A model generated the notes under the pieces. That model was not told the DNA's origin, made no database searches, and saw nothing but the letters and a program-made list of their open reading frames with translations. Shown in pieces: positions 1-11,913 of a stretch of DNA of 64,000 nt. The stretch spans positions 372,001-436,000 of the forward strand of contig JACZZP010000001.1 in NCBI GenBank assembly GCA_015183035.1, written 5' to 3'. The position numbers and the translations under genes were made by a program. This DNA comes from Meloidogyne chitwoodi (lineage: Eukaryota > Nematoda > Chromadorea > Rhabditida > Meloidogynidae). Position 1 is the stretch's first letter. Each line of letters opens with the position of its first letter.

Positions 1-180
1 GCTTCCCTTTTTCGGTATCTTCTTCTTCGTAGCAATCAACATCAACATGCCTTGGATTCATAAACATCATTTTTAAAAAAATATTTTTTTCTTTCCTAAA
101 TTTTAAAAATTCTTAAAATAATTTAAAAAAAAGTTTAGAAAGTTTTTTTTACAATTAAAAAAATCTTTAGAAAATTAAAA

Positions 181-250
181 GGAGCGGAAGGGATTCGAAC
201 TCACACCTGGGTAAACGCAACCTTCTACCACTACACCACATAACTAACTT
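181..250 (-). ncRNA. tRNA-like relic (A and B boxes present)
   Basis: Read on the minus strand, this stretch carries a plausible pol III A box (TGGTGTAGTGG) and B box (GTTCGAATCCC), and its end CCGCTCC looks like a tRNA 3' acceptor strand. The bases at the expected 5' end do not pair with that acceptor strand, and the T stem has mismatches. I read it as a tRNA pseudogene or the head of a tRNA-derived SINE rather than a working tRNA. A covariance-model tRNA scan would settle it. Confidence 0.35.
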
Positions 251-2034
251 ATAAAGTTGCAATAAAAACCAGAATAAACAACTCAATTTTAGCTTAATTT
301 TTTACTAAAATATCAAAAAACATAAAATTTGTCTTTTAAAAATTTTAACAAAATTATTTTGAAATCTAAAAGGCAAAAAATATGTAAAAATAACAAAAAT
401 TGGTCTTTTAAAAAATAAAAAAAAAATATTGGAATTTTTGAACATTTTTCCAATTTTATTAGAATAATAAAATTAATATTCCAATAAATCAACTATTTAA
501 AAAAATTCCAATATTTTTTTACTCTTTTTAAATTATTTTTATTTAATTTGGAGAGAGAAAAAAAGGTTAAAAGTTTTTTTTAATTGCCATATTTTAAATC
601 ATGGCATTTAAAAAATGGCAATCAAAATTATGGCAAATTGCAATCAAAAAATGGCAATGGCAATGAAAATATGGCAATTCCATTTTAGCGAAAATAACAC
701 ATTTTTTGACATTTTTCAAAATTTTTTCTCTTTCAAAAAATAAAAAATAATATTTTCGTTAAAAAGGGAGGAGTTTTCTAAGCATTTTACTACATTAAAA
801 GTGTGACATTAAAGAAAAAAAAATAATTTTAAGGGAATTTAGGGGAAATGGATATTTATAATATAAAATAGATTTTTTGGGCAGTTGTTTTATTATTTTT
901 TTTTGCTTCATCTTTTGTGTTTGTTTATACATAATTTGTCTTTTTTATTCTTTTTTTTTTTAATGGTTGGGCTAACTTTTATAATTAAAAGATTGTATAA
1001 TTATAATTGCTTTTGTTGTTTTTACTAAAATATTAGCAAAAAAATATTAAAATATTTATTTTTTATTTTTTTTATAGTTGATACACTTAATATAATTTAT
1101 TAAAAATAAAAAAAATATAAAAATTTTTAAAAAATTAAAAAAAAGCCACGAGGTAGTGTGTGGTCAAAGCCCAAAAAAATTATTTTTCATAAGAAAAAAT
1201 TGATGTTTTTTTATTTTGTTGTTATCGCCCTTTTAAATCTTTAAAATATTCAAAAAAATTTGGCAAAATATTTAAACAAAAAAAAACAATGTTAAAAAAG
1301 TCAACGAAGCGTAGTTCCTTTGGGAATAAAGAAGTATTATTTTTCTTGTATTTTTAAAATAAAAAAATATTCTGCAAAATACAAAGAGAGAATTCTGATT
1401 TATTAAAAAATACAAAAAATTCTGATTTATAAAAATTCTGATTTTTTAATTCTGAATTTGTTTTAGTTCTGGTTTTTTTATTTTTAAATTTTATTCTGGT
1501 TTCTTAAAAGAAAATAAAAAACTCTGGTTTTTATTTTTTAATTTAAAACAGAATTCTGATTTTTAAAAACAAAATTCTGATTTTTAAAAATAAAATTCTG
1601 ATTTTTAATTACAAAAAATCAGAATTTTTGTATTTTATTTTCCTTTAACTTCTGATTTTGTAATGTTATAATGCTTATTCTGAATGAATTTAAAAAATCA
1701 CAACTTAAATAAATTTACAACTAATTTAATAATATTTTAATAAATAAAATTTTCAGTTATTTTAAAAGATAAATTTTTAAGCATATGCCAATCAATCACT
1801 TTTTAAAAATGTTCTAAAATTAAGTGCACACGTGTGCAATTTAAAAAATCAATTAGTTTTAAAATTGAAATTTTTTTTAAACAAGCAAAAAATTAAAGCA
1901 TAAAAACAATTTTTAAAACATTCAATGTTTATTACAATTATTAAGGTTATATTTAAATAAATTGTTTGGTAAAAATAACAAAATATTAAATAAACGTAAT
2001 AAATAATTCATTTTAATAAGCAGAACAAAATTAA
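251..2034. other. AT-rich intergenic DNA with short motif arrays
   Basis: I see no gene here. The stretch is mostly A/T homopolymer runs. Positions 595-680 contain repeated ATGGCAAT motifs. Positions 1386-1665 contain about ten copies of ATTCTGATTT separated by A/T-rich spacers, a motif that returns at several other places in the window. Confidence 0.6.
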
Positions 2035-3559
2035 TCAAATGACTCGATTAATTGTAATAAATTCAATCAAATCATTTCTATTTTGTTTGAATTCCCATAA
2101 ATCATTTCTATATTGTTTGAATTCCCATAAAATTGAAAACATCATTTTAGGATCATGAATATTTGTAATTTTATAACATTTTGTTCCATTGTTGCTTTCA
2201 TTCGTTTCAACGCCTCTGACAATTAATTTAGAACGAGGCCAGTCCCTACAACAAAATCCAATATCAGCCACCATTTTTGATAAATCCGTTGATGTTTCTA
2301 GATGCTAAATATTTAAATTAATTTTTAATAAATGCTAAATCCTCTTTACATTTATAAGAAGATTGTAAAGTGTGTAAAGTGTAGTTAGATTTTCCCGATC
2401 AAATCTAATTTCAGGAATTCTAGAACCTTCACATAACAATAATTTTAATAAAATTTTGTTGTCTTCCTCTTCACTTTCGCCATCATGAAAATTAGATTCA
2501 AAATCTATAGTAAGATATTTACTAATAACCAAAGGTTCTAATGTGAAGTTCCTAACATCAATATTTTGTCGAGTTCTGAAGGAAATATAAGCATCATTAC
2601 AAGTAAATTTAAATTTAGCAATTTCATCATTGTCAAAAAGCAATCCAATCATCTCTGGATTGAAAATAAAGTCGTAAAAGCTAATATATCCAAAATCACA
2701 ACGAAAGATCTGATTTAACAAAAAACGAACAATTTTCAATTCCTCTATGTTTTTAGGGTATGAAGGCAATTTCAAAAAAAAAGTTAACTTTTTTCTTTTA
2801 GCATGCTATAAAAAATATATTTAATAAGAATTTTTCCAAGTTTTGGAATTTTATTTTTATTTAAAAATTACATTCTGGATAAAAGTTTAAGCCTAGAACA
2901 TAGTGAAAGAAGTGCCTTCTTACATTGTTCTAGTTTATTTCCGCTTAAAAAATCATTTTTCAAAATATTTTATAAAATGGACAATCTAATATTTTTATTG
3001 AGGAATCTGGGTAAATGGATAGACCTATACCTTAAATTGAAAACCAACTTTAATTAAAGCCTGTATTTTAGTCATGTATGGACAGCAATTACCCGACTAA
3101 AATAGTCACTGGAGCAAGTTATCCACTAATTAAAACCCAGATACAAAATCAAGAAATGTGATTTTTAAACGGATATAAACTAGATTAGTACTCCAATTAG
3201 CAACAGAGTAGGAATTCTTTTATACAAAACAGATTGCCACTGAAAAATTAATTTAAACAATTTTAATAAAAATTTCATACCTTATCATGAAGATGATCAC
3301 TTAAAGGAAAATCGTTTGATTTGATTTTTTTTATTTTTGTACCAATTTCAATTAAGGATGTCTTAATTAATAAAATTTAAAGAAAAAAACAAACTAAAAT
3401 TACAAATTCGAGCCTTTTAAATCTTTTGCGAGCCAAATTTCCTTCGTATTTATTAATAAAACCACAAAAATGTCGATTAGTTTGTTTAATTTTGAACAAT
3501 TCATCAAAGTTTAGATGTTTGAGAATTTTAAGTTGAATTTCTGCTGGTAAATATTCCAT
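2035..3559 (-). CDS. F-box-like family protein, five exons, apparently intact
   Basis: I model exons 3404-3559, 3281-3361, 3192-3239, 2350-2805 and 2035-2304, all with GT-AG borders and consistent phase, giving about 336 residues. Exon 1 reads MEYLPAEIQLKILKHLNF..., an F-box-like N-terminus (LP-E-Q-KIL) as found in large Meloidogyne families. F-box proteins generally tether substrates to SCF ubiquitin ligases, but no substrate can be named here. Exon 3 starts with the family signature WQS, and exon 4 has PKNIEE...FNPE...LLLC-EGSRIP. The last exon carries an internal duplication (LWEFKQYRND then LWEFKQNRND). The same five-exon plan recurs in the array at 41.8-49.7 kb. Intron 3 is long and holds a short inverted repeat around 3069-3105. 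Exon 3 is shorter than in relatives, so its end is the least certain border. Confidence 0.65.
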
Positions 3560-3883
3560 AATTTTTTAAAATTTTTAAGCTAAAAATTGAAATAAAAAAA
3601 CAAAAAATCAAATGACATTAATTATAAAATAATTAAAAAGTTGTAAAACATTAAATGTTTATTTTAATTTATTTAAAAATTAAAATTATTATATATAGGC
3701 ATATATAAAAAATTTTTGATTGATTTGCCATAAGCAAATGAAGGAAAATGTTTGGGAAAATATAAAAAAGGGGAGAGGAGGGAGGCAAAGAAAATAGTCT
3801 ATATTGAAATAATATTAATTTATTAATATTTTTTCCAATAATTATTTAAAAAATTATTATTTCATTCTAAAAATAAAAATAAA

Positions 3884-5060
3884 ATGTCCGAAATTCAAAA
3901 AAATTTACAAACAATTTCTTTGGAGATGCAATTAAGAATTTTAGAAAATATCACATTTGATTCACTAAACAACGTTAAACAAACGAATCGACATTTTTAT
4001 CATTTTATTAATAAAAAAACAAAAATAAATTTGCTAGAAAATTTTTTGACGAAATGTTTTTTGTAAATTTAAAGTTTTTTTCTTTAATTTTTATTAATTA
4101 AGGGAGATTCTCAATTCACAAAAAAAAATCCACTTAAAATTTTTAATATTAAATTGGTAAGAAGCTTTTGAAAAAGGTAATTTTTATTAAAATTTAAATT
4201 TTGTTGATAAAAATTAAATTTTTAGTGGTATTCATAAATAATAAAATTGGCACCTATATTAATTTTACTACAAATATTGATGATAATTTGGTTATTATGG
4301 AAGGTAATAATAAATAAATAATATAAAAAATTTTTTATTAGATAGAAGATGAACTAATTTTGTTCTACAAATGCCATTAATTCCACAAAACATTGAGGAA
4401 TTAAATATGGTTAAATATTGGATTAATCAACTTCTGTTTTGTGAATTTCGTTCACTGGATTTCAACGAAGATTTTTAATCCAGAAATCATCAAATTGCTT
4501 TTTAACAATGAAGAAATTTCTAAATGTCAAATTGCAATATCGCCCTTTTGTCGCGACTATCGCGAAATTTAACTTTACATTATAAACTTTGATCCTTTTT
4601 TGTTGTTTTAAAAACTTCCTTACACAAAATAAGATAAAATCTCCTATCTTCACCTTTTTTTTCATGCTAAATAATTTCTATATAAGTTTTTTCCTTAAGT
4701 TTTTCCTTAAGTTTTTGTTAGCCATTATTATTCACTTATGTTTTAAAAGAAATAATTATTGATTCCTATAAAATAATAATTCTATTATATTTTGCCATAA
4801 AAATAAACAACTTTAATTGTTTTTAATATCCTGATAAATATTAATAAATTTTGCTTAATATTCGAATTAGTTAAACTTCGACACTTTACAACCAACATAT
4901 AAGTGATTTCCAATTCACTTGTCAGCATTTAATTATTAAGCAACGTTTTAAATATATTTAAATAAAGTTAACACTGAAGCAAATAATTATTTGTTAAATA
5001 ATTACCACCATTAGTATTAGACCATATTCTTGAACGAGTTAATTATAAAACTTTATTGAA
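3884..5060 (+). pseudogene. F-box-like family pseudogene, copy 1 of a decayed tandem row
   Basis: The first exon (3884-4065) reads as an F-box-like segment (LEMQLRILENITFDSL...KQTNRHFYHFINK). A family exon 2 follows at about 4102-4156. The next exon starts with TGG TAT TCA then hits an in-frame stop, where the neighbouring copy 2 continues open. The exon beginning near 4345 lacks one base relative to copy 2 (GATGAAC against GATGGAAC). Similarity to copy 2 breaks off near 4535 and resumes around 4870-5000, so roughly 330 bp of unrelated sequence has been inserted. Together these lesions make it a pseudogene. Confidence 0.7.
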
Positions 5061-5159
5061 TTGCAAATTAAATATTTTTATAATTATATTAATAAAAATA
5101 AAAAAAATGGGCTTGTAAAAATATTGATGAATTAACCTTTGTAATTTTAATTAAAATTT

Positions 5160-6018
5160 TTTTATTAATTAAGACTTATTGCAAAATTTTTCAAAAGAAT
5201 CCAGAACTTAAATGTACTTGTAATTTTAGCATATTGAAAAAAGTAAAATATTTTATTAAAAGTTAAATTTTACTAAGAAAATTTAAATTTTCAGTGGTAT
5301 TCATTCGATAATAAAATTGGAACTTATATAAATTTTAATTCAAATAATGATCTTAAATTGGTTATTATGGAGGATAATAATAAATAAATAAATAAAAATT
5401 TTATAATAAAAAAAATATATTTTATAGAAGATGGAACTAATTTTGTTCTACAATTACCTTTAATTCCTCAAAACATGAGGAATTAAACATGGTTAAATAC
5501 TGGATCAACCAATTGCTGATTTGTCAATTTCGATCAATGGATTTTACTGAAAGAATATTTAATCCTGAAATGAGAAGATTGCTATTTAACAATGAACAAA
5601 TTGCTAAATTTAACTTCAAATGTCAAATTGCCAATATTGCCCTTTACAATCAACATAACAGTGAGTTCCAAATCATTTGTCAGCATTTGATTATTAAGGA
5701 ATGCTTAAAAATATTTTAAAAAAATGTTAATACTGAAGCAAACAATTATTAAATTTATTAATAAATGAAGGAAAAAGAGTTCCTCAAGTAATGTTTTACA
5801 CTGTAAATGATAATCAAATTGGACTCTATAATCTTCTTATAAATGTAAATTGGGTAAGGTTGTTTCATAAATTTTATAAAAATTAAAAAATTAAGTATAT
5901 GTTACGACCAACAACAGATTTATCAAATGTTGTTGTTTATATTGAATTTAATAATATGGAATGGAATGAAGCAAATCTAACCAGTGTTAGAGCTGCTACG
6001 GAAGAAATTTAAATTTAG
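5160..6018 (+). pseudogene. F-box-like family pseudogene, copy 2
   Basis: This copy lacks a recognisable exon 1 but retains an exon 2-like segment after the AG near 5171. It also has an exon beginning TGG TAT TCA TTC GAT at about 5296, the PQN-EE region around 5470, the ORF 5489-5719 (MVKYWINQLLICQFRS...FNPEMRRLLFNNEQIAKF) and a C-terminal exon around 5895-6010 (TTDLSNVVVYIEFNNMEW). Reading frames shift near 5475 and after 5719, and the C-terminal exon ends in a premature stop near 6010. It is similar at DNA level to both flanking copies, pointing to local tandem duplication. Confidence 0.7.
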
Positions 6019-6527
6019 ATGTCAAACTGCTTCCATTTCATTATATTTACAATATTTAAATTTTTTGAATTTACTATTGATCACATGATTATTAGCCAAT
6101 TCCTTAAAATATTTTTGAAATCAAAAAACACTACTGATGAAGAAAATAATTGTTTGTTTAATTTATTATTAAATAGCAAAAAAATTCCTAAAATTAAAAT
6201 ATACAATGTTAAAAATGATAAATATGGACTCTATAATCTTCTCATAAATATAAATAAAGGGGAGGATAAGAGTTATTTAATTAATTTTAAAAAAAATTTC
6301 AGTATTTGTTACAACAACCATTAGTAAATTTATCAAATGTTGTTGTTTATATTGAATTTAATAATATGGAATGGAATGAAATTAATTTAACGAGTGTTGG
6401 AGCTGCTACGGAAGAAAGCACCAATGTAAAAAAATATTATGAAATTGACAACTCTGGATTAAAATTTAAAATAACTTGGTATTTAAAACAAAATGTGATT
6501 AAACAAATTACAATTGAACGCATTTAA
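6019..6527 (+). pseudogene. F-box-like family fragment, copy 3 (C-terminal half)
   Basis: The open stretch 6019-6260 encodes the second half of the family's large exon (DHMIISQFLKIF...LLLNSKKIPKI...YGLYNLLININ). The last exon, entered at the AG near 6302, encodes YLLQQPLVNLSNVVVYIEF...WYLKQNVIKQITIERI and ends at 6527 in the same way as the intact family members (I-RI at the C-terminus). The F-box exon and the WQS/WYS exon are missing upstream. It is a truncated copy, unless copies 2 and 3 are spliced together as one chimeric gene, which I consider less likely. Confidence 0.6.
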
Positions 6528-6779
6528 ATTAATTTTTTTATAAAAAGAGATTAAAGAATAAATCAAATGATAAAGATATAAATTGGTTATTTTTGTAAAA
6601 ATTTTTATATTTTTAATAGATAAATGGTAAAAAAGCAAAATAATTGTAAAATTATAATCATATGACTTTTTTAGTAAAATTGAAATTTTAGACATTTTTA
6701 AATTTTTCAACTTATAGTAATAAAAAAATTGAAAAAAATATTTTAGATTTGAAAAAATATTTTTTTTAATAAAATTTAT

Positions 6780-8186
6780 TTATTTAACATCAAAAGCAAT
6801 ATCATTAAGTGTACTAAAAAATAATTCTCCTTCAAATTCATTATCCTCATCTTTTATTAAATTAGAAGAGAAAGTTGAGGGATAATTAGTAGACAATGAT
6901 GCAAACACCTCTTCCAGTTGAATTTTTCTTTTACTTATTTCTCCGTTATACTAAAAAATAATTTTAAAATTTTTTAATTTAATTTTTAAGAAATATTGAA
7001 TAAAAAATAAAATTTTTTTTATTTTTTTCCTACTTTTGGTCTAAATGTTGAGGCTAATTTTCCATCTTCTTCATCATTTTGATCTTCTTCGTTTTTCTTA
7101 TTTTGTTGTCTATGTAAATTTTTAGAAACAGAATTCGCTAAAATAGATTGAAGTACAGGATCGTTCACAGACTCAATTTGCTCAACCTAAATAGATAATT
7201 AAATTTATTCTGATTTAAAAAAGAAAAAATTCTGATTATTAAAAATACAAATTCTGATTTTTTAAAATAAAAATTCTGATTTAATTAAAATAAAAATAAC
7301 TTCTGATTTAAATTGAATACAAAAATTCTGATTTAATTAAAATCCAAAAATTCTGATTTTAATTAAAATACAAAAAATTCTGATTTAAAAAATTCTGATT
7401 TATTAAAATAAAAATTTTGATTTTAATTAAATTATAATACCGTTTTTTGTTCAGCCAATTTTCCCGTTGTTACATCCAAATCAATTAAAATATTTCTCTT
7501 TGCTTGTATAGCAATTTGTCTCAATTCTTCTTTCCGTTTTATAATAGCTTCGCGTTCTGAAACAGTTAAATAAGGGTTCATTTCAAGCGAAAAATAATCG
7601 GCTTGTAAATCGTTGACTTTTGTAACCTCTCTGATTTTATTTAAAAATAAATAATTTAAAAAAATAAAAATTAAACTAAACTGGTCTTTATCAGCTACCA
7701 AAAGTTTTTGTTTATAAGACTGAGCCTTTTGAATACTCTCAGCAAGTGAGGACAAAGATAATTTTTGTTGAGAAAGAACATCATCATCACAATTTCCTCC
7801 AGAATCCAAAATTTCAAAATTATTAAGTTGAGGCTTTGAAGTTAACTTTCTAAGTAATTCCAAAGCCTTTTTATCCCTTTTTTCAAGAATCTGAATAAAT
7901 TAGGAAAATAAATACTTTAAAAAATTAAAAAAAACCTGTCTTTCCTCTCTAGTACAAACAATCATTCCACAATGAAAACAAGGTCCACTTCCTTCTTGTT
8001 CACATACTACCCTTCCACAAGTTAAGCAATTTCTAATTAATTTGTGAATACGTGCTTGACAACCACAAAGATGTCTACCTGAATATAAATTTAGAAATTG
8101 AGTTTTAGTTTTAGATTTTTACCTGTACGAAGACGAGAAGAAATTTTGTCGACTCTATCAATCAAAGTGTACTTTTTCTTGAGCAT
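6780..8186 (-). CDS. Activating signal cointegrator 1 (ASC-1/TRIP4) type zinc-finger protein
   Basis: Six exons (8123-8186, 7936-8078, 7682-7890, 7441-7630, 7034-7186, 6780-6950) give about 309 residues in consistent phase. Exon 2 contains the diagnostic cysteine-rich segment CGCQARIHKLIRNCLTCGRV, followed by VCEQEGSGPCFHCG and VCTREER, which matches the C2HC5 zinc finger of ASC-1/TRIP4. Downstream, VNDLQADYF followed by an EREAI-KRKEELR helix also fits that family. In other animals TRIP4 acts as a transcription coactivator and in the ASCC ribosome-rescue complex. The predicted start lies only about 20 residues before the zinc finger and no ASCH domain is visible at the C-terminus, so the protein is much shorter than human TRIP4. 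It is divergent from cct-7 across 274 bp. Confidence 0.8.
7200..7432. repeat. ATTCTGATTT motif array in an ASC-1 intron
   Basis: The intron between exons 4 and 5 contains about nine copies of the ATTCTGATTT motif with A-rich spacers of varied length. The same motif forms arrays at 1386-1665, 9655-9775, 17600-17990 and 19581-19895. Confidence 0.7.
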
Positions 8187-8460
8187 TTTATCTGGTTAAA
8201 AAGTTGAAAAAAAATCTATTTATAAATAAATAAATAGGCGATCGCGACAAATCATCTCAACTATTGCCGCGACAAATCGTCCTGCGACAATTTTGTATTT
8301 TTCTGCGACTATTTAGACATTAATTTTTATCAAAAAGTTTTTTCTCAAGTTCAATTTTTTGCTATTGATTTTGTTAACATGTAAATTAAGTTAATAAATA
8401 AGTTTTGTTATTCACACTTTGAAGATTTTCAGTTAATATTCTCTTTCAGAAATTAAAAAA
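8187..8460. promoter_or_regulatory. Bidirectional promoter region between ASC-1-like gene and cct-7
   Basis: These 274 bp separate two divergent start codons, so both promoters must lie here or overlap it. Four spaced copies of a GCGAC core (twice as CGCGACAAATC) lie at 8241-8311 in otherwise AT-rich DNA. A similar TCGCGACTATCGCG stretch occurs at 4551-4564 inside the F-box pseudogene insertion, so the motif may come from a repeat rather than be regulatory. Confidence 0.45.
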
Positions 8461-10811
8461 ATGTCAGTTCCAATTATTTTACTTCGTGAGGGTACGCAAT
8501 CAAAACAAGGAAAAAGTCAGATTTTGAGTAATATAAATGCATGTTGTGCTGTTGCTGATAGTGTTAGAACTACTCTTGGACCTAGAGGATTGGATAAATT
8601 GTTAGTGGATAGAAAAGGTTTGACTTTTTTATTTTATTTTGGTTTTAAAAGCCTTAATTGGGTGTAGTTAATCCCCTCGATCTTTTTAAAATTCTGGGCT
8701 GAACTTGGGTTAATTACTTTTTAATTAATTAACAGGCCAAACTATAATTTCAAATGATGGAGCAACAATACTTAAACAACTCGATATCGTCTTCCCAGCT
8801 GCGATTGTTATGTCAGATATTGCGAAGAGTCAGGATGCTGAAGTTGGAGATGGAACTACTAGCGGTTTGTTTTAATAAAACTTGTTAAATTATTTGTTTA
8901 TTTTAATCAGAATTAATATTAAATTCTTTTAGTTGTTATTTTGGCCGCGGAGTTTTTAAAAGCAGCAAAACCTTTTATTGAAGACGGTGTTAGCCCTCAA
9001 TTGATCATTAAGGCTTATGAAGATGCATCAAAAGAGGTTTATCTTTATTAAAGAATTTTTAGAAACCTTTAATCTTTAGGCTCTTAAAAAACTTCGCGAA
9101 CTTTCTATTAAAATTGAAGGAACTGCTGAATCTCGTGAAATGCTCATCCGTTGTGCTGCAACTACTTTAAGCAGCAAATTGGTTTTTACCTTAAAATTTA
9201 AATTAACCTTTTTTTACAGTTAAAGCAAGAACGTCAATACTTTTCTACAATGGTGGTCGATGCTGTTAGCTATTTGGACATTCATTTACCTATAAATATG
9301 ATTGGCATAAAAAAAGTTAGCGGTGGATCTATTCGGGTATTTATTTTTGGAAATTAAAAAAAATTGTTTTTACATTTTTGGGGCAAGATGCTCAATTTTT
9401 GCCCATTATTTTTATCATTTTTATTCCTAAAAATATTTTATTTTTTTTTTTAATTTAAGGATTCTCTTCTTGTCAAAGGTGTAGCATTTAAAAAAGCGTT
9501 CAGTTATGCAGGATTCGAGATGCAACCAAAACATTACAAAAAGCCTTTAATTGCAGCTTTAAATATTGAATTGGAGTTAAAGGCAGAGAAAGATAATGCT
9601 GAATTGCGTATTGCAAATGTTTCTGATTATCAAGAGGTTTGTGTTTTCTTTTAATACAAAAATTCTGATTTTCTGTATTTTTAATAAATCAGAATTTTTG
9701 TATTTTAAAACAATATTTTATTTTTAAAAATCAGAATTCTGATAAAAATAAAAATCAGAATTTTTTATTTTATTTTTTAAAGGTTGTTAATGCAGAATGG
9801 ACTATTCTTTATAATAAGTTGGAGAAAATTCATGAGAGTGGTGCAAAGATTGTTTTATCTAAATTGCCTATTGGGGATGTAGCTACTCAATGGTTTGCTG
9901 ACAGGTTTTTTTAAATTTTATTTTTCTATTTTTTTTTATAAATTTTAAAGAGATATGTTTTGTGCTGGTCGCGTTCAAGATGAGGACATTGAACGCATTT
10001 TGGCCTCTTGTGGAGGTTCACTACTTACAACAGTTTCTCAGGTGGATGCTTCAGTACTTGGGTGTTGTGATGAATTTTATGAAAAGCAAGTGGGGAGTGA
10101 ACGGTTTAAATTTATTTAATTTCTTTTTGTTTTAATATTTTTTTTAGTTTCAATTTCTTTACTGGTGGTTCCAAAGCAAAATCCTGCACTTTAGTCCTTC
10201 GTGGTGGTTCGGAACAATTTATTGCTGAAACTGAACGTTCTCTTCATGATGCTATAATGATTGTACGCCGTGCAATGCGTAATGATTCAATTGTCGCGGG
10301 TGGTGGTGCTATTGAACTTCAACTTTCGCGACATATACTTGAATTAGGAAATAAGCGTGAAATGAAAGATCAATTTTTTTGGAAAGGATATGCTAAGGCT
10401 TTTGAGGTTTAAAATTAATTTTTACTAAAAAAAACTTTAAATTCTTTTACTTTTTTAATATTTTTCAAAAGGTAATTCCACAACAACTCTGTCAAAATGC
10501 TGGTTTAGACGCAATAACAATCCTTGGAGAATTACGTGCTGCCCATGCAAAAGGGCAAAAATGGTGTGGAATTGATATACAAGCTGAACGTGTTGCGGAT
10601 AACATGGAAGGTTGTATTTGGGAGCCTGCACTGGTTAAAGAGGTTTTTTTGTTAAAAAATAAAGAGGATTAATCTAAAAATAACTTTTAAGAACGCTATA
10701 ATCTCTGCTACTGAAGCTGCTTGTCTTATTCTAAGCATTGACCAAACAATAAAAAATGTGAAAGCAGCAAATGAAATGCCTGGTATGCCAGGAATGCCTG
10801 GACAAAATTAA
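8461..10811 (+). CDS. cct-7: T-complex protein 1 subunit eta (CCT7)
   Basis: Eleven exons (8461-8617, 8736-8864, 8933-9036, 9080-9181, 9220-9336, 9460-9636, 9783-9904, 9951-10103, 10148-10406, 10472-10642, 10692-10811) join in phase to about 536 residues, the expected length for a CCT subunit. Group II chaperonin signatures are clear: [22 protein letters not shown], the ATPase motif GDGTTS and the late motif VAGGGAIE. The N-terminus ([15 protein letters not shown]), the phrase [14 protein letters not shown] and the glycine/methionine/proline tail (PGMPGMPG) identify the eta subunit. CCT is the cytosolic double-ring ATP-driven chaperonin that folds actin, tubulin and WD-repeat proteins. Intron 6 holds an inverted ATTCTGATTT array. 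No lesion is seen. Confidence 0.96.
9655..9779. repeat. Inverted ATTCTGATTT array in cct-7 intron 6
   Basis: The intron carries ATTCTGATTT copies in both orientations (for example TTCTGATTTTCTG near 9661 and AATCAGAATTTTT near 9688). It can fold into a hairpin, unlike the single-orientation arrays elsewhere. Confidence 0.6.
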
Positions 10812-11124
10812 GAGAGAGGTTTGATAGAAATTAAAAAAAAATTTTTTTTTGGTAAAACAACAGACAATTTAATCGAATCTTTTGTTATTTTGTTAATTTT
10901 AAATTTAAAAAAATGTTTTTTTGTTTTCATTGCTTTCATCTCATTAAATATTCATCATTTTTTGAATAAATTTTGAAGCTTCTATTAAAAAATTAAAAAT
11001 TTGGATTTTTTTGTTTTTATTCAATAAATATTTTTATTTTACTTTCATTTCTCTGTTTTTAATATTTTTTTAAATTTAGCTTATAATATTTTTTAGTTGT
11101 TTAAAATTTGTTTGAAAATATAAA

Positions 11125-11913
11125 ATGTCTGTCGCTGGGATAACTCTTCGAAACAATCTCTTTTTATTCAAGGTTTATTTTTTTAATTTTTTTGAACATA
11201 TGAAAAGCATCTTTTCTTCTTCCAGAGATTGACCAACTTTTCCTCGACGTATTTTTATTCTTCTGGTTCTGATCATGCGTTACATAAAGGTTAATTTTTA
11301 GGTTTTTTGGGTCCTTATTTAAATTTATTTTGTAAACCATGGAGTACCATTATATCGGGAAATAATTCGCAACTTAAAAGTGGTTTAGATAGACATTCCA
11401 TTTATTCTGAAGAAAATATTTTACATCAAAAATGACGATGAAGATAAAATATTTTGTGCGAATAAATGGGGTACTTAAACCACAAGGTCTTAAAAATGCT
11501 GCCCTGGCTTTTCAATTAAATACTAATTTAAAATAAAATTTATATTTATTTATAGAAGATGAGGAACATCATGAATTGTTCCACGGTGTTCCGGTTGTTC
11601 CAAATCCTGGACCGCCTATCACTTTTGATTATTATCCTGTTCCATGCAAGCCATTCAAGGTTTTTTTTAATTAAATTTTTCTTATTAAAAAAATTATTTT
11701 TTAATAAAAAAGCCTGTATATGACGATCTTCAACGCAAATTCAATTTGTATTTGTTAGGAGGATTTTCTGTTTTCATCTTTTCTTTGTATATTGTTTATG
11801 CAACGGATGCAACAGATTATGAATCTTGGGCTTTGCCTCTAAGTTATCGCAACAGAAAGAAAATTAATGCTGAATTGCGTGCTAAGGAAGCTGCTGAGGG
11901 AGGAGGAACTTGA
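11125..11913 (+). CDS. Small single-pass, probably mitochondrial, membrane protein
   Basis: Four exons (11125-11172, 11226-11289, 11556-11659, 11713-11913) give about 138 residues. The N-terminus is rich in R/K/S/T and lacks acidic residues (MSVAGITLRNNLFLFKRLTN), as in a mitochondrial presequence. A proline-rich middle (VVPNPGPPITFDYYPVP) follows, then YDDLQRKFNLYLL and one hydrophobic segment (GGFSVFIFSLYIVYA), then a charged tail. The layout resembles small accessory subunits of respiratory complexes or the Deltameth_res/COX7C-like family, but I do not recognise it firmly. It lies 313 bp downstream of cct-7 on the same strand, so co-transcription is possible. Intron 2 contains a degenerate foldback element (11388-11480). 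Confidence 0.75.
11388..11480. mobile_element. Degenerate CCCCATTTATTCGC foldback element, copy 1
   Basis: The right arm GCGAATAAATGGGGTA (about 11458-11473) is intact. The left arm (CATTCCATTTATTCTG) is mutated. It sits in an intron of the small membrane protein gene. Better copies lie at 12306, 12424, 14261, 14391 and 18308. Confidence 0.6.
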
